Source: Salticus scenicus (lineage: Eukaryota; Arthropoda; Arachnida; Araneae; Salticidae). From it: DNA of 64,000 nt. Location of the stretch: NCBI GenBank assembly GCA_963930645.1, contig OZ005648.1, positions 153,022,535 through 153,086,534 of the forward strand, given 5' to 3'. Positions 11,172 to 23,065 of this stretch are shown one piece after another (the stretch's first letter is position 1; every line of letters starts with the position of its first letter). The notes under the pieces are model-generated. The model saw nothing but the letters and a program-made list of their open reading frames with translations. It was not told the DNA's origin and did no database searches. The position numbers and the translations under genes are program-made.

Positions 11172-11515
11172 TCAAAAACTGAATCTTATTTAATTTAAAT
11201 TTTACACATTTCATCTAAACAGAATTAACTAGTGCTGGAACGAAGGATTTTTTAAATTTTATTTTATTTATTTATTATTATTTTTTTTTTAGTAGCCTTA
11301 TAAAATCACTCGTGATAATAATAATAATAATAAAATGAAATATAGAAAAATTCCTTCGTCCAAGCACTAGTCGATTCTATTTTTAAGAAGTGTGCAAAAT
11401 TTCAATAAGATCGGTGCATTAGTTTTTGAGAAATCGCGTCTACAACTTTTCTGAAAGGTCTCCGGTAACCAGGATCCACTGACTGAAGTTTCGAAAATTT
11501 TTAATGAAAATTATG
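11172..11515. mobile_element. Inverted-repeat element, related to 39284-39450
   Basis: The left arm (11172-11252, with ACTAGTGCTGGAACGAAGGA) is the inverse complement of 11353-11440 (TCCTTCGTCCAAGCACTAGT and on). Both arms end in TTTTTGAGAAA-type sequence. The right part continues through GTAACCAGGATCCACTGACTGAA and is matched in direct orientation at 39284-39450. A dispersed element, therefore, with the second copy keeping only one arm. Simple AT-rich sequence fills the loop. Class unknown. Confidence 0.6.
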
Positions 11516-13362
11516 TTGATATTTTATATACTTAATATTTTGAATATTTTATTATTATTATTATTATTATTATATTTATTTAAAATTAATTAAATAAATA
11601 AATAAAAGAGGAAGAGGGGGAGAGAGAATCCGCTTTTTTTTTTAACCTTCGAAATTCATGTAACCCCATAATATATTTTTTAATTTCTCATCATATTATT
11701 ATTAAGGATATTTCATCATTCGAGACTTTTGTGAAATTTAAAATTTTTGCTGTTAATCAGTTTCTTTATCTCGAACTAGTGGATTTATACTTGACATTTA
11801 AATTACTGTTTTATCGCATTCTGTCCCCAATCCAGGTATATATTCGAAAACAGAGGCATATAAAAATTTACTTCGGTAAAGCGCGATTTATTCATTAGTT
11901 CACCATTTATACTTTAAAAATGGAAGTTACATAGTATTTTATAAATAAACAAACGTACATATAAGAGTGCCAAGTAGAAGAATACAAGAGTGCAGGGAGA
12001 TTAACAGAATACGGGAGCACAAAAATTAATTCCTTTTAGGTTGACAAATAGTGAGCGGGTGTGTTTTCCTTTTGGCTTAAACATTTTATTCACTTAATAA
12101 ATACAAACTGCAACAAATTCAGCCAAAGCAACATCTGTTCTTTTAAATCGTTAAGAATATTTACATCTATTAATTAAAAAAATTATTAGAAATAAAGTGT
12201 AGGCAAATTGTTCGCTAAATTTTTCATGGGAAATATGCGAGTTTTTCCAATCTATCTGTAACGAACAATATATGTTTGTTTAGACTTTATCGTTAATGTA
12301 AGAGGAATTTATTTTTATTTTTATTTATTTATTTATTTATTTATTTTCGTTGGGTTAGAACAATAAATTTTATATTTACGAGATACATTAATTTTATCTT
12401 TCTGTGCTTACTATGAGATTTTGGACTTTCATTTACTATATATTTTAAGAATGAAGACAGTTGTCAAATCTTTTGGATATCATACTTAATAACCACAAGA
12501 TAAGTGCAATAATATTGATTTGTTATTTTCAGGCAGGAATTATCAAACGATATCTGAGAAGACTGATTTTAAGTATATTTAATGAATAATAATTACCTTC
12601 TTAATATTCAGATTTAAAAAAAAATCGCAAAATGCATTCGTCTCTCTTTTGGATAAATAATATTTTATTTTGACTGAATAGTAAGTTCAATTTTAACATA
12701 ATAACAATATTTAATTTCAGACAATCACTAAAAAGAATATATATTTTTTATTAAATTAAATTAACTTCAAAATAAATGACAAAAATTATTAATTTGCATA
12801 AAATAGGCGCTAAAGCAGCACTAAATTTATATACAAAAGTAAAATTATGAATTTAAATTATGATAAGTGAAGATATGAAAGTGGAATTTAAAAACAACAA
12901 GAATAACTATAACAATGTTAATAAACAAGAAAATAAGTTAAATTTAACACTATTCAAGCTAAAAATTTCAATTTATGCTGCGTTTCCTTCGTCAACAGGT
13001 GAGAATACAGCTATTAAAAGAACTATGTAGTACTAGCAGGTTTCTGAAGACATGTCAAACTAGCATACTCCAGATTAAATTTCAAACAGAATAGTAAAGA
13101 AAAAACAACACTGAATTATGATTTATTTGAAAAGCATTTTATTTTTAAATCAAATACCATTACTTATGGGTGAAACTATAATGAAATTTTATATCAGAAT
13201 TTAAAAAATGTTTTATTAAATGAAATTTTGAAATGAAAATGCTAGCAAGAACATACCCCCACCTGATTAAAAGATTATGTAATTCTAAATTTAATTTTGA
13301 TAAGCAAATATATAATTTTCAAGCTTTATTATTTTATAAAAATTTATATCCTTTAAGTTTTA

Positions 13363-14661
13363 TCTTATACTATTAAGTGAGCAATATTTGTATATATATT
13401 TCACTGTTCTCGAAAACGGTAGCTCGGACAGTCACGAGATTTAACACAAACGTGCCCCCCGAAGGATCATTGTGCACATCGAAGTCAAAATTTCGAATTT
13501 CTGTTTAGTTTTCTTTTAATTAATAAAAATATGAAAATAATAAGCTTATTATAGAAAAAAATTAGCCATTTAAATTGAATCCATAATTTAATTGTTGCCA
13601 AAGAAAAAAAAAAAAAAAAAAAAAAAAACGAGTTTTTTTTTTTTTTTTTTCCAACAGGAAAATAAATACATTTATCTAATCTAAACATGAATAATACTAC
13701 ACACTACTGATCGCAGAGCTTCCAGATTTGGCATATAAGTACCTGGGACCCTGCAGGTGTGCACCTCATCGAGAGTTTTTCGAATTTCGCATTTGAATTT
13801 TTTAAATTAATGTTTTTTCGATTTTAAACATTGGCTTTTATGTTTCCTTTTTCATGAATTTATTCTTCGATTGTAATCGTCTGCGTATCTTAGCAACGGC
13901 TATATTATGCAATTTATTTTTTATTTAATACATTTATTTGAGGGCTAATCTTTTTTCTCTTTTTAATTTATTATATTTATTGAAAATAAAATGGTAATGC
14001 AGTAGAAAAAATTAAATATATTAAATTTAAAATTTAAAAACGCAATTATAACAGTTATGTTTATATGTAATGTTTGTAGTATAACAACAATTATTTTTAA
14101 TTTGTTAATTTAATTTCTTTAGAAGTTTTTTTTTTTTTTTTTTTTCTAATTTATAGTATTTTTCAGGAAATAATGGTAGTATATAGTAGAAAGGATTAAA
14201 CTGAATTTATTTGTTTTTTATGTATTTAATTCCTTCTAAAAGAAAATCTACTTTTTATTTTATTTCATTACATTGGTCTGAATCAAATTGTAATACAGTG
14301 TAAATAGCATGAGCAATAAAGTACTTGGTTCAAAAACTAAAATATTTAATAGACGCTGAGATACAGTTGTCTTTAAAATCGTAGTTCTTAAATAATGGCA
14401 GACCCACCTATCGTCAATAAATACCCATATTGAAATACATAGGAAAGAGATTTCTGCAGGCAGTGGGAACCTGCTCCCGATACAGTGCGGGCAGAGAAAG
14501 AGCTGCCGTAGTCAGCGAGTACCCGATGCGAGGTCTAGAGCGATTCTAATGTAATTATTTTAGTTTTTATTTATAATGTGATGTGAAAAATAAATAATGA
14601 TCCAATTCTTTTGGAGATTCATTTAAATATAGTGGCCAGCGAAGCGGGCGTAGCCTGCTAG
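13363..14661 (+). mobile_element. Non-autonomous Helitron nested in foldback copy 2
   Basis: The 5' end begins TCTTATACTATTAAGTGAGC after a host A. A TCTCGAAAACGGTAGCTCGG block near 13408 is of a kind I associate with arthropod Helitrons. The 3' end has a hairpin, GCCAGC-GAA-GCGGGC (14635-14649, one mismatch), then an 11-12 base tail ending CTAG (14658-14661), then a host T. TC start, a hairpin about 10 bases before the end, CTAG terminus and A/T target without duplication are the diagnostic Helitron features. There is no Rep/helicase ORF, so it depended on an autonomous relative. Inside are facing A and T runs (about 13603-13628 and 13635-13650) and a GC-richer block at 14440-14540. Rolling-circle-like transposition is known for the family; the assignment here is from ends only. 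Confidence 0.7.
14635..14661 (+). other. Helitron 3' terminal hairpin and CTAG end
   Basis: Stem GCCAGC/GCGGGC around loop GAA, spacer, then GCTAG followed by T. This is the termination signal for Helitron transfer. Confidence 0.65.
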
Positions 14662-15946
14662 TTTCTTATTATACTAGCAATGTAAATTTTTAGTGACAGC
14701 TACGCAGCTACTAACTTTGCTTTAATTGGTGGTCCATATAGATGTCCAGTGTGATGCTAACAACTTAAAGCCTATTTTTTAGGACAGTTGTAGGTTGATG
14801 GACGGAATTATATTGTTCTACCAGACTTGGAATGTGTTGGACATCTGTGGATACGGAAGAAGCCTTACAATGTTTTAAAAGTTTTTTAAGCTGAAATGAA
14901 ATTTTGCAGTTGTTGTCTCTTGCAGGTGGTCAGTTTTTTGTATCTTTTTCTGGCAGGTTCAGGTGAGTGTATGCTCTTGCTAGCATTTTCCTTTCAAAAA
15001 TTTACATAATAAAATAATTTTTAAATTCTTATATAAAATTTCATTATAGTTTTACTCATAAGTAATAGTATTGATTTAAAAATAAAATGCTTTTCAAATA
15101 AATCATAATTCAGTCTTTTTTTTCTTTACTATTCTGTTTGAAATATATTCTGGAGTATGCTAGTTTGACACATCTTCAGGAATCTGCTAGTACTACATAG
15201 TTCTTTTAAAAGCTGTGTTCCCACCTATGCTGACGAAGAAAACAGAGCATAAATTGAAATTTTTAGCTTGAATTGTGTTAAATTTGACTTATTTTCTTGT
15301 TTATTAACATTGTTATAGTTATTCTTGTTGTTTTTACATTCCACCTTCATATCTTCACTTATCATAATTTAAATTCATAGTTTTATGTTTTATTAATATA
15401 TATATGATTTTTCATATCCCACACATACACACACACACTACATATGTATAAACTTTTAAAGTCAGTGGATTAAATGTCTGAGTTAAATGGAACAGAGAGG
15501 CACAGGTTAAATTGTTATGTGTCTACGGCACCACTATTTTTATTTAGAAAAATTCTGTGTATTTTTACATTAACATTTTATGATTAAGTAGAATAGGGAT
15601 TATAGTTTAATACTGTAGGAACGAGTTCCGTGAAAAGACGGAATTCTTTCAGCCCTGCAGGAAGGATCATAAATGTGCGAATGGCCCCTATTCAATTAAA
15701 ATGTGAATCAATTCATAACATTTTCAAAAAATATATTAAGATAAAACAGTTGCTATGAATAAATGGTCTTGTAAGGTCTACACGAGCAAAAGTTAAGTTT
15801 AAAGGAATCGCTGTAATATCGTAAGCATAGATCAGTTTAACATATATATGTAAAAAAATATTTTTTAAATAATCAATGAAAGCTAAGAAATTTTAAGCTG
15901 GAATATAAAAAGCATGGAGAAATGAAGGAAATAAAATCTTTATTGC

Positions 15947-15950
<4 letters not shown>

Positions 15951-15987
<37 letters not shown>
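15951..15987. repeat. Poly(A) run, 37 bases
   Basis: Clean homopolymer with no retroelement body recognisable beside it. Confidence 0.9.
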
Positions 15988-15989
<2 letters not shown>

Positions 15990-16519
15990 CCATTTATTTC
16001 TTTTAAAAAAACCTTGATTTTTAAACATTAAACTATAACCTTTCTTTTATGTACACATTTTATAACATGATGATGTATTATTTTAAGAAATAGCACATAA
16101 ATAACTGTAGTACACCATTCTTATTTTTCAAAAGTAGAATATCATCCATTCTTTCAGCACAACGAACTCTCTACAATCCCTAAAAGTATTACGAAAGAAA
16201 ATGCAATCTCGCAAATAACATATGGCTCTCAAAAATAATAGTCTTCCTCGCTTCATCTTTCAACAGCAACTTTTGGCCCCATCATCAACCGAAAAATCAG
16301 TTGTCTTTACCATAAAGAAAGAACAGCATTTGGGGACTTCGGTACGATGAGAGTCCTCCACTTAATGGCCCAAAACTAAGGGTCATCAGATACATGGCAG
16401 TGCTCTCCCCGTTCAAATCTAAGATCTTTCCGTATAACGAAGAAGTTGAACAGGAAGCTCAGAGAAATACATAATTGTGCGGGTAGGTAATAAAGGCATC
16501 GTTTTCTGTTCAGATGGCT

Positions 16520-16745
16520 TTTTCCCTTCATTTTTTCGCATTCTTCTTTTTATTTTTATTTATTTATTTTTTTTTTTATGAATGTGCTTGTGGGAAGTTC
16601 TGGCTATTCAATAGCACACTATAGTAAAGGAGATTGGCGAAAAAAAGAAAATCCTAGAGATTATTTTTGAGGAATACTCCTATATACCTTGAAAAAGTAT
16701 CATTGTTGTTATAATGCATTGCCTATTGTTTTACGGTGCACTAGA
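16520..16745 (+). repeat. Dispersed repeat, copy 2 (related to 9627-9810)
   Basis: Ordered similarity to 9627-9810, with an expanded ATTT/T region near its start (about 16545-16578). It may be an old SINE or MITE; no diagnostic ends were seen. Confidence 0.5.
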
Positions 16746-17409
16746 TTCGACATAATATCTCTTCGTTAAATTTTATTTGATGATATGTGTGTGTGTGTGT
16801 GTGTTTATATATGTGTACTAGATCTCGAATAAATAAATAAAACTATATATCTTTACAGGCTTAGTTGTAGCATTGATATATTTCGGAGAGAACTAGAAGA
16901 TTAAAAAATATTATAAAAAGTATATTATTACATTAATATAGGATGGAAAATAACAGAGAATCGATGACACTTTTTTTTTTTTTTTTTTTTTTCAATATAG
17001 GATTTATAAAAGATTTCAAAACTGTAGAAGTATACAAAATAACAATATCGTTTGATAAATGAATATACAAATAAAGATTATTTCCTTAATGTTCGATAAT
17101 AAGATGCATATAATAAGATGTACAGTTTTCAATTACAAGAATCTAAAGGAAGCAATTTCCTATGGAAATGTGGCGTTTGACATGCACCTAACATGATAAT
17201 TGCATCAGATTTTTTATATTAAAAATAATAATAATAATTTTTAAAATGCAAAAAAAACCTGCAATTCCAAGTTTTTTTTTTTTTTTTTTAATATAAACTG
17301 TTAAATAAAAAATTACTTTACAAAAGTTTTCTAAATTATTATATTAGGTTAAAAATTTGAAAACTAAAAATTATTTAAATATAAATTGCCAAAATTTGAA
17401 ATATAGCTT

Positions 17410-17449
<40 letters not shown>

Positions 17450-18780
17450 CATAGTCTTATACTGCTCTTAATAATTTGTTGTCTTATTATTATTATTATT
17501 TTTTTAGCTTATTAAATAATTAAATTTTACTATGACATCTTTAAAAATTCATATTTTTTTAATTCTTTATTCTAAGAAAATATACTTCGATTAACAGCTT
17601 CAAAAAACTTATGCTTATTTTTTGGTATAAAAGTACAATTTATACCATAGATACATAAATACCTAATAATTTATTATCATTCACTTATATTATTTTATAG
17701 TTGTCTTGAAGGAATAATACATAATAAGAGTTTCAGTTCCAAATTATTATTTATTATTTATTTTAATTTTCAAAGCTCTATTGGTATACAGTGGACAATA
17801 TCCGTTTTCTTGGGTTCGATGCTAAATCATACCCAACATGTGACTTCTGATTCTCGATTTCCTTATAAAATTCCCTGTAGATACAAATATTTCCCTACGC
17901 AATGCAAACATTTCCCCATAAAGCATAAATGTAAACATTATAATCATTTTTTCCCGTAATAGTCACGTGTCAGGGGTTTATTACGTAACGCGAATAAAGT
18001 CAGCGCTTCGTGTAGAGATTATGTACATAAATATTTTACCCAGACACAGATATAATATGAATAAAAGTCACATGACTATTAATAAACTTAGTAAACTTTA
18101 TTATCTGTATAATTAACTCCATAACATATAATATCTAGTAATACTTATAATAAAAAGGGAAATGGGGTTTAAATTTAAATTCTGGTGTCCACTATATTTG
18201 CCCTCATAACCGTGAATTATGATCATAGAGTCTAGCATTGTTATCAATTTGTAGTAGATATCGTATTAAGGAAAAAATAAAAAATAATGATACATTATGA
18301 AATTCATTTCACAAATCAAAACAACTTTCGTGTTTTATGCGTTTAAAAAAATTCACATCTAAAATTTATTATTCAATTTTATTTGTCAACTAATTTATAT
18401 TATGTATTTAAAATATAATGCAACTTTTATTTATTGGAAACTACGAGATACGTAAATTAAATATATTGACACATGATAACATTTAAAGCCACTAGCCTCG
18501 AAAGTTGTAAGCATAAATTTTACAATCGGGTATTTTGTATTTTTATTTATTTATTTATTTACCTGATGTTAAAATTATGAAACATTTACAGAAGTGTTTT
18601 TGTTTCATTGATTTTTTCACAAACAAAATAATTTTTTGTCGTTATTATTCGGGTAAATTGTAAATAAAACATTCATTCACGAAATTAATACACAGACAAT
18701 AAGCAGTAAGAAAAATTAGCATTTGCACTATTAAAAAAAAAAAAAAAAAGAGGAAGAATAAAATTTAACGTTTTGTTCCA

Positions 18781-18940
18781 TTTTGCTTCCAAATATCACT
18801 TATGTATTCAAAAATCACTTTTATATTTATGTTCCTTACGTCCTCAAAAAAAAAAAAAAAAAAAAAAAAAAGAAGGGCGAAAGAACGATTTATCATTTGT
18901 TACCTTTAGAAAAGAATTTTAAAAGAAGATTAAGTAATTC
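18781..18940. repeat. Dispersed repeat R2, copy 1, carrying an expanded poly(A)
   Basis: Matches 23437-23570 in the same orientation, sharing TATTCAAAAATCACTTTTAT, GAAGGGCGAAA and AAAAGAATTT. Where this copy has about 26 A residues (18846-18871), the other has only AAAGG, so the run arose after the copies separated. Confidence 0.65.
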
Positions 18941-19193
18941 AAATGAATTCTACCATTAAATCATTTGAGTACTATTTTTGATTTAAAGAAAAAAAAAAAA
19001 CTTTTTAATATACAATTTAATTAATATTGCTTTATTTTCTAGTTAAAAAAATTATATTGTGAAAATACTAAGCTTAACAGCTATAGATTATTTTATCATT
19101 ATTTTTATTATATTATATTTATTTTTGTAAATGCGTTATATATTTTTGGGGTAAAAAATATATCTTTCACCAATGATGTTTAAAATTCAGTAA

Positions 19194-19499
19194 ATGTCTG
19201 TACTATCTGCTGCAATACTAAATGTCTGTAACCCCTTTTCTTGCGCCAACATTGAGGAAAATTCCAAAGGCTTGGAAGGGTGCCAAATTGACCGACAGTT
19301 TGAGATTTGGTTGAATCCAGTCATCGACGTTCCCTTATTGCTAATTTCTCTCAACGAGAAGGGTAATCACCCCTATTTTAGCACTGAACTTGTTGAGTCA
19401 GCACTTGCACAGAGGCTCCCATGGTCACAAGAAACATGGTTGAAGTTTACTACTGAAATCCTGTGGTCACTGAATGTAAATAACAAGCGAATGGAATAG
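19194..19499 (+). CDS. Unidentified GC-richer ORF, 101 codons
   Basis: An open frame from MSVLSAAILNVCNPF to NVNNKRME. At about 43 percent GC it is clearly richer than its flanks, with balanced amino-acid composition (three Trp, three Cys, ordinary acidic and basic content). The hydrophobic block VIDVPLLLISL lies near residues 43-53. I recognise no domain. No splice sites are convincing at the edges and no poly(A) tail or target duplication was seen. It may be a fragment of a retroelement, a retro-copied gene piece, or a single exon. The opposite strand is also GC-rich but its frames are broken. Confidence 0.35.
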   Translation: MSVLSAAILNVCNPFSCANIEENSKGLEGCQIDRQFEIWLNPVIDVPLLLISLNEKGNHPYFSTELVESALAQRLPWSQETWLKFTTEILWSLNVNNKRME

Positions 19500-20792
19500 A
19501 CGACGTTCACAAGGAATTACCTTGAGAATTAACAGTATTATTTTACAGAATTAATAGTATTAATAAATAATTAGTATTAATAAATAGTATTAATAATTAA
19601 CAGAATTAATAGTATTATTTTACTTTATTGGTTGAAAAATCTAAATGCATGAAGTTTATCAGTTTCTCTAGCGTCATTTGACTGTAATTTAGAATCAGGT
19701 AGATGCTAGTTGAAGCATTTTTATACTAAAAAAATAAAATAAATAAAAATCGAAGACCTTAAAAGGGCTTTAGTAGCACATAATTTTCTCTTTCATTAGT
19801 ACACAACTTTGAATTATTACAAAAAAACACGAAATAAAATGAGAAATGATTAAAAATATATATTTAATTAACGAAAAGTATTTTATGTTGTTGTATTAGT
19901 GCATAATAAAGTGAAAAAAAATGTGTGAATTTATATCAAAAACGGGAAACAAACTGTCAATGAAAACTTTAAACCTTTTATGCTAATATTCCAATTGCAG
20001 TCCTTCAACGATTTTTTTTTTTTTTTTGAAGTTTTAATTTGTAAATAATATTTCAATAACCGTTTGTCAGTCGTTTAGTTTTTAGTATGTACCATAAAAT
20101 ATAGTGTTCTTTATATCGTATCGACCATCTTTATTGATAATATTTTGGAGTATAAACATTTTTGCCTGTTACTAGCCTTATAATTATTTAATAGTTAATA
20201 GCTAATATTGCGCATAGCGCTGTCAATTTTATACCACATAAATAAAATTCATATAAATATGTTTATACATATTGGTGAGAGAGCTGAATGAGTAATATTT
20301 ATGTATAAAAGTTTAGTCATTACACATCAAGAGTTAAATATGATATGAAGGTGAGATTTGTACTCTACTCACCTTCACTGCCAGTCCACTGATAGTCCAC
20401 ATTCTCCATCATTGTGCATGTCTTTCCGTACGAAACAGCGTTCATCTGAACACGAATCTGAAAGAGACTATGTGTGTTTGGAAAATATTATTAGTTACAT
20501 GTGTGATTAATATACTCATGATGAAAATACTGCTTGCGAGAATATATGACTTTTAATTGTATCTTGATTATAATACTGATCATATATGTATATATAATTG
20601 AAGTATAATATTATGAAGGAGCATTGAACACTTTAAATAGCGGTTACATATTAAGAATGATACCCATACACAGGAAAACCGCGCGAGAGAAAGTTTATAA
20701 ATGTCTCTTGGGTGAAATAAAAAGTTTATTGGAATCGGAGTTCTTGGTTAGCGAAATATTAAGCACAAACTATTTCAGTTTTCTTTTATTTT
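19500..20792. other. Gene-free region downstream of the unidentified ORF
   Basis: Short AATAGTATTAAT-type repeats occur near 19536-19620. If the copia remnant kept a 3' LTR, it would lie just below 20793 on the minus strand, but I cannot find a second LTR copy to confirm one. Confidence 0.4.
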
Positions 20793-20809
20793 ACCTCACC
20801 CCTACCTGA
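20793..20809 (-). other. Polypurine-tract-like sequence of the copia remnant
   Basis: On the minus strand ATCAGGTAGGGGTGAGG directly follows the pol stop codon. This is where LTR retrotransposons place the plus-strand primer. Confidence 0.5.
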
Positions 20810-21290
20810 TTAATATTCGCTGTATTCGAGTAAATTTAATTTTGCTCTGAGTTTTATGGAATTAATCTTTGGTAGGGGTTCGGCAAAGATATCAGCAGTC
20901 ATGCTGGTGCTATTAATATATTCTAAACTCATTATCTTGTTTTCATAAAGTTCTTTCTTTAAATGATAATTAAGGTCAATATGTTTTGACCTTGCTTGAT
21001 ATTTGTTAGATTCAACAAGATTGATTGACGAATGATTATCTTTATAAATTGTTATTGGCTTGTTTTGTTTTAAATCTAAACCGTCGAGGAGTCGTAGCAA
21101 CCAAATTATTTCTTGTGCTACGTTGCCGGCAGAAACTATTCTGTCTCAGCTGTTGATAAAATAATGTTGCTCTGCTTTCTGGACACCCAGTATATTGGAT
21201 TTTGTCCAATAAAGAATACATTTCCCGTAACTGATTTTCTATCATAGGGATCGTAATTATTGAGAATTTGTAAATACTCCTCATGTACTC
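20810..21290 (-). pseudogene. Ty1/copia retrotransposon, RNase H C-terminus (broken)
   Basis: The minus-strand frame from about 21140 to 20810 reads GNVAQEIIWLLRLLDGL, then ITIYKDNHSSINLVES, then RSKHIDLNYHLKKELYE, and ends TADIFAEPLPKINSIKLRAKL and a short tail. These are the hallmark last segments of copia-type pol (RNase H, with the D of YKDN and the conserved RSKHID and ADIFTKPLP-type blocks; here Ala replaces the usual Thr/Lys stretch as AEPLP). Upstream the frame shifts: residues near 21180-21280 are recognisable only in another frame (LSTAE-type sequence with an internal stop). Reverse transcriptase, integrase and protease are absent. It is a decayed 3' fragment. Confidence 0.9.
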
Positions 21291-21348
21291 TCCTCACGAT
21301 TACATAACCAGGACGAGTCGGAGAAATATTTGGTTTATGTATTTAAAC

Positions 21349-21525
21349 TTGAAAAATTCTTCACACGCCATAAGATTAAGGTATGCACTACCGGTTTCGA
21401 AAGGGTGTGGTCTTTCTTCTTCAGGTGCAAAATACGTGTTACTGCCTACCTGAAGAAGAAAGGCTATGTCCTTTCGAAACCAGTAGTGCATACTTTAATC
21501 TTATGGTGTGTGAAGAAGTTTTCAA
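21349..21525. mobile_element. Palindromic element with hammerhead-like cores, copy 1
   Basis: The two arms (21349-21426 and 21449-21525) are near-perfect inverse complements, from TTGAAAAATTCTTCACACGC inward to CTTCTTCAGGT. A second copy with the same arms is at 36436-36606, so this is a dispersed family. Each arm, read toward the outside, contains CTGAAGA, a GAAAG/CTTTC-type stem and GAAAC, the order of a hammerhead ribozyme. The unit resembles two Penelope-like terminal repeats placed head to head. No ORF of note and no clear target duplication. Confidence 0.7.
21384..21429 (-). ncRNA. Hammerhead-ribozyme-like motif in the left arm
   Basis: Minus strand: stem I strand TGCAC (21429-21425), CTGAAGA (21424-21418), stem II GAAAG (21416-21412) with CTTTC (21403-21399), GAAA (21398-21395), mini stem III ACC/GGT, a UA cleavage site, then GTGCA (21388-21384) closing stem I with five perfect pairs. 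All core positions that I can check agree with a minimal hammerhead of the Penelope type. The right arm, on the plus strand (about 21449-21490), has the same core with a weaker stem I and stem III. Confidence 0.7.
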
Positions 21526-21939
21526 CTTTGAATATTGATTGTACACCAGTTGTTTAATTTTGTATTGTGCTTTCCTTATACTTGATTTAAGTGCAAACAT
21601 GTATAGTATAACATACACTGAAGAAAATCCTGTAACTGCCATCTAGAATCTATATTGTGGGTCTAGTAAAAATAGTTCCATGTCATCCTTATAAATTCTA
21701 GTCCTCTTTGAAAGCGAGTTCTAGAAACCCCTATTAGAATTCTAGAGCGTTTGCCTATAATGTCGAGGACAAACTTATTTAAAAATCTCTGCAAATAAAT
21801 GTGAATGCAAGAGGCGGGTTTTAGCATCTATCATCTTGGTTTAAGACCCAATTCTAGAAAATCAAGCTAGAATTTCTCGCAATACAAAGGATTCAGATTA
21901 TTCAGAATATTGTTTCACCAACTAGAAATGCATAAACTA

Positions 21940-22088
21940 CACTGTAAAAAATATGTCCTATTTGCTGCCAGAAATTCTCTGTAATTTGAGAAAATACGCG
22001 TAATTTACGAAAAAATTACGTTGTCAGAACGTATTTTCTCAAATTACAGAAAATTTCTGGCTACAAATAAGGCATATTTTTTACAGTG
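21940..22088. mobile_element. TA-flanked palindromic MITE
   Basis: Bounded by TA (21938-21939 and 22089-22090). The ends CACTGTAAAAAATATG are perfect inverted repeats and pairing continues through most of the 149-bp body (AATTTGAGAAAATACG matching CGTATTTTCTCAAATT). Size, TA target and complete palindromy fit a Tc1/mariner-mobilised MITE with no coding capacity. Confidence 0.85.
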
Positions 22089-23024
22089 TAGAAATTCTCG
22101 ATCATTTCGTCTATTTAGCTTATTGGCGTGCCTTATACGCAAAGCTCGGAAACCTATATTTTTAGTTTAGGGATTTAGTAACTGACTACTTATTCGTTCT
22201 AAATGAAAGCGGTATATATTTTTTTCTCAGTGTACCCTATTGCAAGTTGAGATTCTTTACGATGAGAGCTGTCTATATCACACCATCCCTTTGCATTGTC
22301 ATTCAATGATTCTTTTTGCAGATTAAGACGCATTAGACCAGGAACAAATGCTTAAAAGTGATTCCATCAAAACGATATTGGACATTTTTGTGGATTTTAG
22401 CGAAAAGTTACTAATTTACAAAATTTCAGATTTGGAGCTCTAATTAATAAAATAGTTAACCAGAAACTTCGTAGAATGTTGATCCGATTTACGTAAAAAG
22501 AAACTCGTAAAATTTGCTTTTTTTTTTTTTTTTTCTTTCCTGTTCAAGATTGCTGATCATGGTGTTGAACAATCTGAACTAGCTGAATCAGTTTGAGGAC
22601 TTATGCTTACCAAATTTTTACTGTAAATTCCCCACTACGCTTCTTAATTATGGTTTTGAACTCTTTTAAATTCTTGCGCATTATGCAATTTTTCTTTAAA
22701 AAATACTGCGGTGATTTAAGGATGTTTAAATTGACGCTCTAATTAAAGAAACTTCGTAGGCGAAACTATATCTTGATGTTTAGTTTTTATAGAAATCAAA
22801 TAACTTTAAACTAATTCTAACTTTTAAAAAACAAATAAACTCTTATTAATAGTTATATATTCGCAGAGTCTCAATCGAATTCCAGTGTCAGAAGGCAAAA
22901 AATTTCTGATAATTACATATATTGCAAAATTTTAAATAAATGTAAAATTCTTTGCACAGAAGAAAAATTAAATTGAAATATACATTTAAGAAGGGAAATA
23001 ATTATAAACGTTTATAAATTCTGA

Positions 23025-23065
<41 letters not shown>

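Larger units (their letters stand above)
10522..12805. other. Putative intronic region with repeats
   Basis: No gene was seen after the candidate exon. It contains a long CT microsatellite, an inverted-repeat element (11172-11515), an ATT-repeat run near 11550-11571 and AT-rich DNA of no clear type up to the second foldback element. Confidence 0.5.
12806..15381. mobile_element. Foldback element copy 2
   Basis: The left arm (12806-13268) and right arm (14970-15381) are inverse complements of each other and homologous to copy 1 at 6917-8404. Shared words are TATGATAAGTGAAGATATGA, TGTAGTACTAGCAGGTTTCT and GCTAGCAAGAACATACCCCCA. The arms are 410-460 bp and more diverged than in copy 1. The loop is about 1.7 kb and contains a nested Helitron (13363-14661) plus roughly 300 bp (14662-14969) of unassigned sequence. 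The left arm keeps the intact TAGTAC site that carries the TA insertion in copy 1. Confidence 0.75.
15382..19193. other. Gene-free region with dispersed repeat fragments
   Basis: No gene can be supported. It contains poly(A) at 15951-15987 (37 bases), a repeat related to 9627-9810 at 16520-16745, (GT)n near 16788-16804, poly(T) near 16973-16992 and 17273-17289, poly(A) near 17415-17446, and a repeat at 18781-18940. A GC-richer, unrecognised stretch at 16230-16490 has no continuous reading frame. Confidence 0.5.
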
